Assembly: GCF_024166365.1 (NCBI RefSeq)
Contig: NC_064827.1
Span: 46,342,635 to 46,406,634, forward strand
DNA from: Elephas maximus indicus
Taxonomy: Eukaryota; Chordata; Mammalia; Proboscidea; Elephantidae
DNA length: 64,000 nucleotides
Direction: 5' to 3'
Part shown: in pieces, positions 21,040 to 34,700 of the stretch
Numbering within the stretch: the first letter of the stretch is position 1
Layout: each line of letters starts with the position of its first letter
The notes under the pieces: generated by a model
The model's database searches: none
The model's input: the letters and a program-made list of their open reading frames with translations, nothing else
What the model was told of the DNA's origin: nothing
Position numbers and translations under genes: made by a program

Positions 21040-23700
21040 CTGTCTGCTTTCCACACAGAGCATTTTGGCCACGTCATAGCCACTTCTTCTCCTCATTTCC
21101 TCTTTTATTTTTAGAAAGAAAGGAAAAAAGAAGCCTTGCTTTGGTGCAGGTATGAAGCCAGAAGCCTGCATCTCAGTCATGCTTGTCTTAAGCAGAAATA
21201 TAGAGTGATGGCCAGATTGGATTTCATCTTCCTCCTTTGGTTTTGCTGTGATTATAAATGGCATGCGTTACTCGTGTTGGTTTACGGGTGTGGGGATTTG
21301 GGAAGGTGGGGCCTAGAGAAGCTGGAACTAAAAGATCTCTCCAGTGTGAAACCTGGGCCAAATCTACGGGATGAAGCCTTATAAAGAGAAATGTGAAATG
21401 GCATGCTTAGGTCCGGAGGATGTAGCCTGGTAGGCTGGAAGAGGAGGCTTTAGGTTTTATCACTGGCTGACTATGGGTCACCAGTGGGGTGGGGTTGCCA
21501 AAACAGGCTAAGCTAGTTTGAGGATACCTTAACCAGGTAGAGCCAAATCAGAGGATGTGCTCACTTCAGTTGCTCTGCATGGCCCAGACCACACGGAGGG
21601 CTTAGGTCAGCCCTGAAAGCCATACTTTTGAGGGGTATGAATCAGAGTTCAGTACAGAAAACAGAAACTCTTCTAGGTATTTTAAGGGATTTATTACATA
21701 GACAAAGTGCTCTAAAGTTGTAAGGTCTGGAGTTCAGCCACTCATTTCTACTGCCTTGTCTGTCAACACTGCCAAAAGAGAGGAAGCTGGCCTCAATCTT
21801 GCTTCCTTCTTATCCAAGTACATTTGTAGGAACCTAATATGCCTCTAGAATCTTAGCAGCAAGGGAATCTTAGATTTCATCTCTCCAGCCCCTGTAATTA
21901 TAGGAAGATATACTAGAAGGAGCTGGGAATGGATGGAGTCTGCCATGGGAGATACAGTAATCTGTGTACACAGGGGTGCTGTGAGTACTGGGACTGTGAC
22001 ATGGAGAGACTTAGGTTTGTGGCCAGCACTCGGTCTCAGATCTCCAAGGCTTTGCAGGTCAGAGCAGGTGATGTCTGGTGCTCAGTGCTGGGAAGCCAGG
22101 GCTAGTGAAGGAATGGAGGCTGTCTCCCTTCAGAGTTCAGCTCTCTCTGAAAATGGGAAAGGAGGAACTTTATACAGCACCTGGGCCATCCATTAGGGTC
22201 AGGTGGAAATGGGTTGTGGATGAGTGTTGGAACAGGTGGTTCCCTCATGTTCAAGCTCTGGGATACTGTCATCGGAGCCGCTTCTGTGGCAAGGACACGT
22301 GTAAAGTACATGTCTTCCATACTTTTCATTTGTCTTTGATCCTGGATAGTGACCATTTGTGGTATTTTGTCTCCCTCCAGCAGAGGTGTGGACAGGAAAT
22401 CCAGATAACTCTTTTTCTTCTCTAAGCTGCTGTGAAAATCAAGTATGGTACTCTGCATCATAAAACAAAATTCTGATGTGTCTTAGGGAAAAGGCCTCCT
22501 AATGTGTTTACGGCTAGAATGTGATTTCCTGAATACCTTCTAGATTCTGGTGGGTTTGACGCTTTAAGGCTTAATTTCCAGGAATGATTGGACCACAGCT
22601 TGTGACCGGGCCCCTTTGGACAACCTTGGTCCAAGTGAGGAAGCACCTTGTCTTCAGACACATCAAGAGGGGTGGTACTGGCTGACTGAAAAGCAAACTT
22701 CTGTGTATCAGGAGGTTTGTGTCTCCTTAGGAAATGTTCAAAATGGGGCCCTGTTCAATGTGAACATGTCCCATGACAGCACTAAGCACAGTGCCTGACA
22801 TGGAGGTGGTCCTGTCAAGTGAGCCATAAACAAACTGTACTTTCTCTCCTGGGCGGGGTGATTAGACAGTAAACATGTAGAATGGAACTGTACTAGGTTT
22901 CTTCTAGCTGGAAAAATCCATTTATTTACCAACACATTCACGGAAGGTACCTTTATCTCATCAATCATCTCCCGATATCCTTGTTAAGGAAAGGGAGACA
23001 GGGCTGGATGTGCATGTCCTTAATGAGATTTGTAGTTTGTGGGATAACTGCTGTGGATGTTTGTAACAGAATGAAGTCCGCTCCCTGGAGGGAAGGCTCT
23101 GCCTGCGGCTCTGACCTCTTGGACACTGTTCATATTTGCCCAGGATCCTAACCTGGAAATAGCTAATAAGATGACATTAAAAATATATATTTTTTGATAC
23201 AATTTCACATTTAGAGAACTGCAGGACTAGTACAAAGGACTCCTACATACCCTTTACCCAATGATACTTTGTCTCATTGTTATTTGCTTTGTAGTTTTTG
23301 GAACCATTGGAGATAATCTGTGGACATCATACCTTTTTATCCTTAAGTACTTCAGTGTGTACGTCCCTAATAAGGACTTTCTCTTATGTAACCACAGTGA
23401 CTTTGGCAAAAATTGGAAGATTCCGAGTTGGGAATATGTTAATGGATCTGAAAACTCTTCGCAGAGGGGCTGTTACTGATCATCAGAAAGCCCCAGGGGG
23501 CAGGCGGTACTGGAATTACAACCCCTGACTGACACTAAAACCCTGAGAAATGGAACCATGGTGGGAACGAGCTGAATTGACAGGCTGGTCCCTGGCTTCA
23601 ACTGTCCCCTTCAGAGAAGCGGTGATGCCTCTGGGGAAGGCTATGTGGAGCGGTGCTGTGCCAGCATCCAGCACCTGGGAATGCTAGCATATACCCAGAC
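21040..23700 (+). other. POLR1E 3'UTR and intergenic gap to FBXO10
   Basis: The POLR1E 3'UTR begins here; its end cannot be fixed. The first canonical-type signals I see on the + strand are ATTAAA at 23176-23181 and AATAAA at 23789-23794. The latter lies inside the FBXO10 3'UTR. A non-canonical site closer to the stop is likely. Other than an L1 remnant at about 23180-23440 and possible old repeat sequence at 21640-21930, nothing was recognised. Confidence 0.5.
23180..23440 (-). mobile_element. Old L1 3' fragment
   Basis: Reversed L1M-type sequence: ATACAATTTCACATTTAGAG, ACATACCCTTTACCCAATGA, then CTTAAGTACTTCAGTGTGTA and ATGTAACCACAGTGAC. Confidence 0.6.
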
Positions 23701-23709
23701 CAAGGAAAC

Positions 23710-25548
23710 CCCACAAATAATACAGTACTTTATTTGGTTACTGAGATTCTCATAAGCACTTGATTCACAGAAAAGTCATTTTTTACAAAATAAAGGCAGC
23801 ATTTTGTACAGCGACTCACAGTGGGGCCACCAAAGAGAAGTGCGAAGGGCAGTGCTGGGGACAGGCGGGGCCGGTGCTGTTGTGCCCAGGGTCCTCAGGG
23901 AGAAGCCAGTGCTCCTAGCTCCCTCTGCTTCCCTCCTGCCCCACCCAGCAGAGCAGCACCCAGGGCCTGCCAGGACCACTGAAGTGCACGACAGCAACCC
24001 CCCCGCCAACAGGCTGGTGAAGGCCCCGCATGGAAGGCTGAGTGAGGGGGGAGTGTGCAGGCTGAGCCAGTCCTGCATCCAGCCCACTTCAGGCAATTGG
24101 GGTCTGAGCCCACCTGGCTCTGGAACCTTGACAGATTTATATTATGGTTCAGTAAAGCCCTTGGGGAGCCAGCCTTCCTTTCCTCAGGACACTAACCCTG
24201 TCCCAGCCCTGGGCTGTGTACTGGGGACACGCAGTAGGACATGGCCCTGCCCTACCCTACCTTCGGGGAACACACAGGCAAGTGGACAGAACAGGGTATG
24301 ACCCGGACAGCTCCAAAACAAGGCAGAAAGTGCGTGGTACCCTGAGAGGGAGCAGAGGGGGGCTATTGGTGCTCAGAAGAAGGAAAGAGCATTGTCGTCT
24401 GGAGGGAAGAGAGTGCTGTGTATAGGTGGCAGTGTTAAAGCTAAACATGGAGATGGCAGAAAAAGGCATGCCAGGAGGAAGAAAGCATGAGCCAAGGCAC
24501 AGAGTGGGGAAACATGGCAGGGGCAGTAAGGCAGGTGATTATCCATGAGGGAGCATGGATATATACAAGGGACCCTAGGCACGTCCATCTTCTAGTCTGC
24601 AAGGCTGGTGCCTGGGAGGTACAGCCGGTGTGGGTGCTCTCACGTGGGATTTGAATCTGCAGCTGGCACCGAGGTACCACCTCCTGAGTCTAGGAGCAAC
24701 CCGAAGCATCCCCGTACCTGCCCAGCCTGGCACCTGCCTGCACTCCTGAGCCACTTGAAGGAAGCTGTCCATGCACCCCTACTGTTTTCAGCATGCCCTC
24801 TTGTCATCACTGGGGCTGCCTTTCAAGAGGGGCTTCCAGCCCCAAGCCCCTCATAGGTCTATGTCCAGGTCTAAGAGAACTGTCTCCTTGAGTAAACCAA
24901 ACCCAACTCCTCCTGGCTCCACTGGCAGTTGGGAGGGTGTGGTGGTGTCCCTGGTGGGATCAAGAGAGACAGGTCTAGGAAAGGGGAAAGTTCTAGGGCA
25001 GTTGTGTCTTCCCACCTCAGCAGAATTATTTCCCTCCCTCAGGAGTAAATCTGCTCTTCCCTGAGAAGAGTCTGTATTTGGTGTGAGATGTGGTTCCCTG
25101 TAACTCAACAGAAAAACCTGATCAAAGCCTCACAGATCGTTTGCGTTTCCCTGACCCTTTATAATCACAAGAGCTCAAATGACTGGAAACACACCAACTT
25201 TTGTGTTTTTTCGTCTTTTTGAAATGCATTTCTAAGTTTCTTCCTACTGCAGGTTATGGAGTAGAAGAGTCTTGGAGGTACCTTGTTTTTAAAGTCTGCA
25301 GGAGACCTGGGAGCCTGTTTTTTCACATGGTGAAGGGTGGTAGGTAAGAGGAAAGAGGCCTGGAGTCTTCTCAGGTACTACTTCTTCCCTTCTGAAGGCT
25401 TCATGTTCTTGCTCTTCTGAGCACCTGTCAAGGCCTGGGCCTGAGGGCAGGGGATGTGGCTGCTGTTCCAGGAGTCCTCTGAAAGCACTGCCTCCTGCCT
25501 CACCTGCCCCTTCCAGGCCTAGACCTGAGATGGGCCAGGTCTTCATCC
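23710..25548 (-). other. FBXO10: FBXO10 3'UTR
   Basis: About 1.8 kb between the TAA stop (25549-25551) and the AATAAA signal. No strongly recognised repeat lies within it. The 3' end is inferred from the poly(A) signal. Confidence 0.7.
23729..23734 (-). terminator. FBXO10: FBXO10 poly(A) signal AATAAA
   Basis: On the - strand the sequence reads CCAAATAAAGTACTG followed by a GT-rich stretch (TTTGTGGGGTTT). Cleavage would fall near 23710. It is the only canonical hexamer on this strand between the stop codon and this point. Confidence 0.75.
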
Positions 25549-25723
25549 TTATAGGATGGTGCAGAAAATGCTGCGGTTGCTGTGGTAACCACCTTCCACA
25601 CGGGCTGTGATCCTGGTAGCCATGGCTGCCACCTTCCTCCCATTATGGGCTGCAGAGGGGCCTCTAAGAGAGTTTTCAAGGTGAGGCCGTGCTGGTGGGT
25701 TCACCAGGCGCCATGTATCAGAC
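25549..25723 (-). CDS. FBXO10: FBXO10 coding exon 10 (last)
   Basis: Acceptor CCTCCAG. Encodes KSDTWRLVNPPARPHLENSL through EGGYHSNRSIFCTIL and stop TAA. It supplies the tail beyond the beta-helix, including the CaaX box CTIL. Confidence 0.96.
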
Positions 25724-28700
25724 CTGGAGGTGCAAAATGATAGTGAACTCAGAGGTGCAGTGCACTTGCTGAATGTCCTATACAGTCATACCTTTAGCTC
25801 AAGATCATTGGGCCCATATGTAAACCTGAGTGTAGGTTTTGTCTCCCAAGTTAGTGACAGCCTGTGGAGGCAGGACATGTGTGAGTCGACAGGGCAAAAG
25901 TCCTATATTCTCGTTCCAGCTCTGCCTTCAATGCTGTATGTAACCTGGACAAGTTCCTTCTGTGGGCTTCACTTTTCCTGTCTTTAACTAAGTAGCTTTC
26001 TTTTTTTCTCCAGCTGCACAACTCTGAGTATTTATAGCTTTAGTCATAATGACCCAAAACTAGAAACTACCTAAATGCTATGAATGAATAAACTGTGTGG
26101 TTCATCCATACAATGGAACAGTGCTCACCAGTAAAGAGGAATGAGCTACCTGCATGCAACACCGTAGATGAATCTCAGATGCATTAGGCTAAGTAAAAGA
26201 AGCCGAGCTCAAGAGACTACACACTGTATGATTTATATGAATTTCTAGAAAATACAAATCAATAGGAATGGAGAACAGACCAGTGGGTTTCAGGGGCTGG
26301 GGTGGGGGAAGGGGCTGACTACAAAGGAACGTGAGGGGATCTGGAGGGCTGAGGGAACTCTTCTATACCTTGCTTATGATGGTTATGTGACTATAGGTTT
26401 GTCAAAACATAAAGAACTAAAAAGGGTGAATTCTATTCTATGTAAGTTATATTTAAACTAAAACAGATGATAACGTAGTGAACGATGCCAAGTTGTTAGG
26501 TCTGGGCTATATCCTATAGCCTGGGGTTCTCTAAAGAAGGAAAAAGGACGTGAATCCCAGGGAGTCCACAATGTGATCTGCTGGGATGTGGGAAGAAAAT
26601 AGTAGAATTTCTGTTTGTTATTTTATACTTTACAAATTTCTATTTTGATATAGTTTATAATATAATGTACTAATAGAATAAAACACATAATTTTGCGTAA
26701 ATATACACGTGCCGGGGGTTTCCTCAGCATTTTTACTGTGGTTAGGTGCCGTCAAGTGGTTTCCGACTCATCGCGACCCTGTGCACGACAGAACGAGACA
26801 CTGCCCCAGCCTGTGCTGTCCTCGTCATCGTGTGTGTTTGAGGATCACTGCTACAGAAAACGAGGATCCATCAAAGGGTTTCACCGTGGAAGTGACACGA
26901 CCTGATTGAGAATGATTGATCTGGCAGGCTGCATAGGCCAGCCTGTGGGATGGGTTGGAGGGTGGCCTAAGGGCAGAGAGACGAGGCAGGGGGCTGCTGC
27001 CACAGAACGGGTCATATTAACAGTACAGGGGTGACAGCAACAACTATTATTATATTTATAACTGGTTTAACACCGCACTGACCAATACAAGAATAGAGAC
27101 CATACGTGAGGGTGAGAGGTGCTGAAATCTGAACTACGGCAGCAACAGGGAGAGGAGAGGAGGGACCAGGTGCAAGACTGTTTTAGATGCAGGATCAGGA
27201 CGACCTGGTGACTGACTGTACTTTGGTGTTAGGGAGGAGGAGGAGGCAAAGATTTTGTTGCCAGAATGCTTCGTGGACGGTAATGTCATCAAAATGGGGA
27301 CCATGGAAGGACTAAGGTCTGGGGGAGAAGAGTGTGAGGCAACTGTGGTATGCTGAGGCAGAGGTACTAAAAACAACACCAGCAGCAGCAACTAGCATGA
27401 TACTCTACTAGGCCACATGGTCTTACTTCACCCCAAATTGATGCTACAAAGCAGACAGCACTGACTGGATTTTACTAAGGCTCAGGGATGTTAAGTAACT
27501 TGCCGAAGGTCACACAATCACAAACTGGCAAAGCTAAGCTTTGAAACTATATACTCCCAACTTTTAAAACTGGTTCCCTCCCAGGGAGTAAGGTGCTGGT
27601 CCTCAGCCCAGGTCTTTATGTGACCAGTGCCAGAAGCTGGCAGAATGGCAGGGAGAAGGGCAGCCACAATCACGAGGCCTGGGCCTCGTCACCTCGCCGT
27701 GGTTCTAGAAGGCTGGTTCAGGCAACTCCAGGCACTTACTTTTTCTTGAAGACCAGGAACTTATTGTTTTGCATGATACATTCTCGGTTGTTTGAGATCT
27801 GCTGAAAGATGGTCTTATTGGTCTTGCCCTGGAAGATGATGTTCTCTTGCACCAGGGCCTTGGCGCGACCCCGTACCGCAATGCCGTAGGCCCGGAATGA
27901 ATGGATCCGGTTCTTTATTACCTGGGAGAGGCAGCCAAAACTTGTCATACCTGAGGGACTCCTAGACTGATAGGGGAGCCATCAGTTACAAAACTGAGAG
28001 TTAAGAATATGCCAGGTAGGTCATCACAGAGCCAAAGGAGCTCAGAGAAGGGATATCGAGACCACCTGAGAGGCCCATGGAAGGCTTCCTGGAGGAGGTG
28101 ACAGCTATGATGTAGAAGTTTACCAGGTGCAGAGCAGCAGTAAGGTGTTCTAGGAAGAAGGAACAGTGTGCAAAGGCCTTGCAGAAAGGATGGGGCCAGA
28201 AGCTAGGCCACTGGCAACCCAGCTGAGCCTGTGTGTCCCTGGCCTCTTCCCCCACAGTGCTCTAACACACAGTCCAGGAATTCTTTACCACTTGTCTAAC
28301 AGCAAGCTGGAGAGCTAAAAAGGAGCCTCTGGGACTGAAATTCTACAAGGGCCGTGATGGGTCTGTTTGGCTTACACTGTAACTAGCACCCAGCACAGTG
28401 GTTTGCATAACATGAGTGCTGCTCAGAGCTCACAGTCCTATGGGGCGAACAGGTAAGTCAAGGGACAGACACAAAGCACTGTGGGAACTGCTCTTTGAGG
28501 TAGGGGTGGGCATGGGCACCATGGAAGCCCAGAAAAGGGGCATCTCAAACAGCCTAGGGAATCAGGGGGGCTTCCAGAAAAAAGTGACAGCTAAGCTGTA
28601 GGATGAAAGGGAAAAACGGATATTCCTGGTATCCAGAGAACAGGTGTGCAAAGGCTCTGTGGCAGGACTTCTCCCCTTTAAGCACTACTATATACCAGTC

Positions 28701-31700
28701 CTGTGTGAGAGTCTTCTGATAGGAAAGAGCTGAAATAGCCCCATCCTTGACCTGGAGACCACAGAGATAGCTCAGGTTGCTCCCAACACTGCGAGTCTAG
28801 GAGGTGACCACCCACCCCTGGCTTCCTGCCAGGGAACTGTTGCTCATCCTTCAGGGCCCCATTCATATGTTTTGTCCTATGTGAAGTCTCACCCACATCT
28901 GCCAGGCTGTTTCGGCAGGAGGGACAATGCCCCATGCTGCCCTGAGTGCTTAAGGATCTACTTCTCAGCAGAGAGGGCACAAAGATTCTTCCAGTGCTGT
29001 CCTCTCTGTCAGCACCACACGACACACACACATGCACACATACACACCTTTGTGTCGGACCTAGGCAGCAGCTGCAGCCCACTGCCGCGGTTGCCAATGA
29101 TGTCATTTTCAATGACGACAGTGCTGTCACCCTTGGTGATGATGCCATGGCCTCTGTTGTCATAGATACCATTGCCCCGGAGCTCCACCTTGCACTGGGC
29201 CTCGACCTTGACCCCGCTCTGACGGTTGCAGGAGATGCTGTTGTTGGCCACATGGGTGAGCTGGCTGCTCTGGGCCACAGTGATGCCTCTGTCCCCGTTG
29301 GCGTGGATCACGTTGGTGATGATGTGCAGTGCCTCGCCACTCTGCACGTAGAGTCCTGAGGCTGTACAGGGCGGAAGCAGGGAAGCACAGGGTGGTCCTA
29401 GGGTCAGGCCTGACAACACCAGCCAGGGAGAACCTTCCCTGCATCGTGCACCCAGGAGACAGGTGAGGAAGAAATAGCAACCCACAGAACCAGCCCTTGG
29501 GTCTGCAAGAACATTGAGAAAATCCTGGTCCTTCTAAACCAAATCTTTATTAAATGCACCCAGGGAAATGTGGTGCTGAAAGAGATCAGCCAGCCTACTG
29601 CTATTTGCACTTCACATGATGGGGGGCTCACTACCTCCTCAAGGCTGCCCATTCCACCGCTAGACAAACAGATCTGCCTACTAGAAAGTTTCTTTGCTTG
29701 TTTTGTTTTCCTTCCCAGACTGAGCTGGAATCTGCCTCCCTCCTGTTTTGGGAAACTTCCTTCATAAGGGAAATTCCCTATTTTTGAGTAGAAAAAGTTA
29801 AGTAATATGTGTCTAAAATGTACTAGAAAATCTGAAAGGGAGAAAATGGTGTTGAGGATTGTGTGTGCTTAGAGACACTATGTGTTAGTAGAAAACAGCC
29901 CAGACTCAGCAGAACTAGAGGAGCATGACGTGGTCAGACCTGGGCAGGCGCAGGGCGAGGACTCTGCAGTTGTGACATCCACCCACCAAAGAAGCGAGAA
30001 GAACTGGGGTGGCGTTGGGAGGAGTGTGTGCAGGCCAATGACTGGGATATACAGGCAGCAGTTTGAGCTGAGCCTGTAACGCAGAACCTCTTGGTAGCAC
30101 CTGCCTGTTGATTTCTCCTGGCTTGGCTGAGAACAACAAAACGAAATCAAGCATTTGTGAATTTATGCTGCTTTGCCTGTGCAACTGGACAGGATGGCTA
30201 CCCGGAGGAGACCCTGAGCTAGAAGTGACAGAACTCAATTTCTGACTAAGAGGGCTGGGGCTGCTGGCTATTGATCTCCCTGCCCTCCACCCCTCCCAGA
30301 GGAATGAGCTTACCTGGGGCAGGGATACCTTTCCCGACATCTCTCTATGGACAGGAAAGGGCGGCCATCTATGAAAGATGACTCAAGCCGCAGAAGCCAG
30401 GGTTCATCAAGACTGGCTGATTACTCGGGTCATCCGGGGAGCTTCTCAGGAGTTTGGATTCCAGGCCCCACCTCAGCCCTCCTGAAGGGTCATCTGCAGT
30501 CAGGGCCCTGGAGCCTGTGCTCTTAACAAACTTCCCTCCCCCTCAGTGATTCCGATCATTGGCCTGGAGTTAGACAAACTCCACAATAAAAACTTCACAA
30601 TTCAATAAATACCAAACACCTACTACAATTTTTTAATCAAGTCTCAGATAACATGGACTTAAAACACGCTCTTATTTTTTGTACCTCTAAGAAAGAAAAA
30701 TCATTGCCAATAAAACCATGACACATGATCAACTGTAAGACCCATCTCAGCAGAAATGTTAAAATGTGAAAAATGTGTCTGAGAATTGATTACCAAAGCT
30801 CAGGGCAGGGCCCACTGGGATGAGGGAGATTCGTTTCCTCCCCCACGTCCACAGCCTGTCAGAGCTGATAGAACAGCCACAGGAACAAACAGAGTCAAGG
30901 GCCCCAGAGTAAGTGTCACCAGGAATGGTTCACAAAGGAAAGGGTGGAGGGCTGCATTCAGATGGGCTCTGAAGTTTAAGTCAGTTTGGGTGTATGGACG
31001 GGAGAAAGGCAATTTCAGGCAAGAGAAACCACACGAGCAAGGCCGGGGGCGGGGAGGTGGGATGGAATGGATTCAAGTTCAGGGAACATGAAGTACAGAA
31101 GGCTGGGGCATCAGGCAGTGGCAGGAAGAAGTGGCTGATAAGGCTGGAAGGGCAAGCTGGGACCAAGAAGGGCCCGTAAGGCAGTGGAGTTCACGGAAGG
31201 GTCCTGGGCAGGGGCTCACCTCCATTGTGGTTAATGCTGTTAGACTCCACAAGAGCGACGGTGACAGGCCGGCGCAGCGGGTCGTCATCCTTCTCCAGCT
31301 CTGTCTCCCAGAGGATGGCGTCCCCGTCCTCACTGAAGTTCTCCTGGGCCCCATGGCCTCCAGGGAACTCGCTGGAGCCATCCTTCTGGCTAAACACTGC
31401 CACGCCATACAGGCCATTGTAGCTGACATGATTGCTGGTGACGTGGGGCAGGCTGGACGACATCATCCATACACCACAGCCCTTGTTAGCTGGGAGAGCA
31501 AAAGGAGCTGGTCACTGACACCCAACCATGAGTCAGGAAGCACCCAGTTCTCCCCAGGAGGGGCAGCAAAAAGGCACTGGCCTTGGAGATGGAAGTCCCT
31601 GATTTTCTACGTGGCCTTGGACAAGTCACTTCATGACTCTGGCTGTAGGCTTCTCCTTCATACATGGGGTAACAACAACCAGGCCAACCTCACAAGCTGG

Positions 31701-34700
31701 GATGATTCCACAGGGCACAAAAGTGTCCTGAGAACTGTCAAGACCACTCTTCCAGAGCAGTTGCACATAAGCCTGTAGTGACAGTGCCCAAGGGGTCTTC
31801 AGAGTTCACCCAGCCCAACCCCTCCTTGCACAGAGGAAGGGGCAAGCACTGGGGCCACACTGCATTTGACTCCTAGACCTACCACTGCCTAGCTGTGTGA
31901 CCTCTCTGTGCCTCTATTTTCTCATCTTTAAAATTGGGCTAATAACTGTACCTACCTCAGAGGGCAGTCATGAGAATTAAATATGATAATGCACATAAAG
32001 AGCATAGCAGAACCGGCCTCAATAAATGTTCGCTACTGTCACCATTACTGGAGCCCTAGTGGCGCCAGTAGTTAAGCATTCTTAATGCACTTTGAATCCA
32101 CCAGCCACTCCTTGGAAACCCTATGGGGGCAGTTCTACTCTGCCCTATAGGGTCACCATGAGTCGGAATTGATGGCAATGGGTTTTTTAAATTTTTTATT
32201 CTTATTATCAGAGATGCAGTCCAGAAAGACTCAGGCTTTTCCCACAGTCACAGAGTGAATGAGAAGAGTTCCCTCTTGGCAGCATTACATTTTCAGTTCT
32301 CTGGATCAAAAGAAAGGGTAAGAATTAGGAGTTAGATCCCTACATGTCAGAGCTTAACTGACCCTGGTCTTAGATATGATCCAGCTCCTGTCTTTTGCTG
32401 TTTTAAACGGGGATAAAGTTCTCCATCCCGCTGACCCCACGGGGTCAATCTGAGGATTACAAGATTTGTGAGAGGCTCTTACACTCTGGGAGGAGCCAGA
32501 AATCATTCCTGTCCTTCAGATGAGGTCTCTGAGGCCCAGGAACGGTGATGACTTTCTCACGACCCACAAGCTGAAGATGGAACCCAGCTAGAGCCTGGAC
32601 TTCCTGGCTCCCAATCCCAAGCCTCTTCCCTCTGGGAACATGCCCCTTACCATAGATGGTATTTCCTTCTATCAGCCCTCGGCCTTCGTCTCCCACAACC
32701 ACGCCATCTGAATAGCCAAAGCAGATAAGGTTGCTCCTGAGGACAGGGGTCCCTCCACGACGGATGTCCACACCTCCCCACTGATTCTCGCGGATGACAT
32801 TTTCTATGGAGACAGAAAAGGAGGTTGATACCCAAGGGCCACTTCCAGTGCTGGCAACGAGGGCTGGGACAGCTGAGAGAAGGGACACTCTGGACTGGTC
32901 TTATGTTGTCAGCAACCAGCACTCGGAATCTTGTCTGCTGTCTGCACCCAACAGCCCTGAAGACTGATGATTAAAAATAAACTGGCTTTAGGGTCCCCGG
33001 ACCAAGGCCAGGTAGGGGCTCAGAGGTGGTTATCTAAGGGCAGAATCCAGCCATTTCATCACATGCCTGGGAAGGCGCTAGTCCCTGTCCTCAGCCTTGG
33101 CTCTGTATTCTGACCACACTCTTCCTTTCCTCTCTCTCTGGAAGCCACCACCTCTTGGGGAGTGGGCTGAAGAGGCACAAGTCAGAAAGGCAGTTTTAGG
33201 ACACTGCTGCCTCAAGCATGGAGGCAGGGCAAACTCTCAGCTTTCTGGGGCTGAGGCACAATGGCTCACAAAGCCCTGTGTGACTGGCCCTTTCTGGCCT
33301 CTGTGACCCATCTGTACTACTTGGCCCTTGCTCACTGCACTCCAGTCACAGGAGTCATCTCTCTGTTCCTCAGGCATTCCAAGTGTGTTCCCACAGGCAA
33401 CTCTGCACAGAAGGCTCTTTGCTCAAGCTCCTCTCTGTTACTGAGGTTCTGGCTTAAATGCCATGTTCAGAAAGGCCTGCCCTGACCACACAATCTTAAA
33501 TCCCTCTGTCACCTTAGTTACCTGGAGAGCACTCACCCCCAGATATGACTTTTCTTGCATGTGTAAGCATGCTTTTATTTATGTATCTGCTCCCCACTCC
33601 TAACGTCAGCTCCTGAGGGGAGAGACGGTGTCTGTTTTGTTGACTGCTGTATCCTCACCTCCTGGAACACTGCCTGCATACAGGAAGTGCTCAATAAAAG
33701 TTTGATGACTGAATGAAGGCTGGATTCAGTCAGGAGTGTTCACTGGACTGATGCTTGCTGAGTCCCTTCTCTGTGCCCGGTATGGCTGTGCTCTGTGCCA
33801 AGGCTCCATTAATGTACTAGGCAGACTTGATCTTGCCTGATCACACTTACTGCCTGATAGCAGAGGAGACTGACATTAAACAACTCACTAAGAAATTAAG
33901 TAACTGTCCTACAGAGGAGGTGAACTGGGTACAGTGAGTCTCTGTATAATGGAAGGTAAGGGAAGGCTTCCCCGAAGAAGTGATATTTAAGCTGAGACTT
34001 GAGGATGAACAGGAGTTAGCCAGGCAGAGGGGGGCCGGGGGTGGATTTCTAGAGCAGGGAAAAGCCCATACAAAGCCAAGAGGAGGGATTCAGATGACTT
34101 GTTTGGCATAAATGTTTCTGAAAGTATTACATGAGCCACGAAGTAAGGTCCTGTTGAGTGCTGGGCCTGGCAGAGCAGACCCTCCTTCTATGCTAGGCCC
34201 TCCTCTTGATAAGCACAGCCAGTGTGTGGAGCTGGTATCCCTGAGGCCAGCCCACCATTCAGAGGAGGCGGCTAAAGTCTGGCAAGGTAAAAAGAGTGAT
34301 GTAAGATCCCGCAGCTGGGAGGGAGCAAACCAGGGGGTGTATTTAAGGCGTGGGGCTGCTCTACCAGTCACCTTGGTGGCCACAGCTCCAGGCACTTCTT
34401 ATCCCATACCTGTGATGAGGCCTTTGCCGTTCTCATTCACTGCTACGCCAGCAGCACGGCCCTTAAAAATGTGGTTCCCACTAGAATGGAAGGAGAGCAA
34501 GACAAAGAGGTGACACCAGGGCCCCACTGTCATCCTTCAAAAACAATGCCCCACCCACGGTGATTACCTTCTTTTGTGGCTCAAAATGGCTCACGTCCAC
34601 AGAGGCATAAAGTACTCCCAAAGTCCTATGAGCCAGGCATTTAGAAACCCTTACTTGTCACTGAGACAACTTGATCAAAAATTTAAACCCCTAACTACGC

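Noticed and set aside
23804-24301. 165-codon open frame in the FBXO10 3'UTR
   Set aside because: No recognisable domain, no splice context, and it lies in GC-rich 3'UTR where stops are scarce by composition.
27736-27740. Apparent stop TAA directly after LVFKKK in FBXO10
   Set aside because: The TAA is part of the donor GTAAGT. The last coding exon at 25549-25723 restores the known C-terminus.
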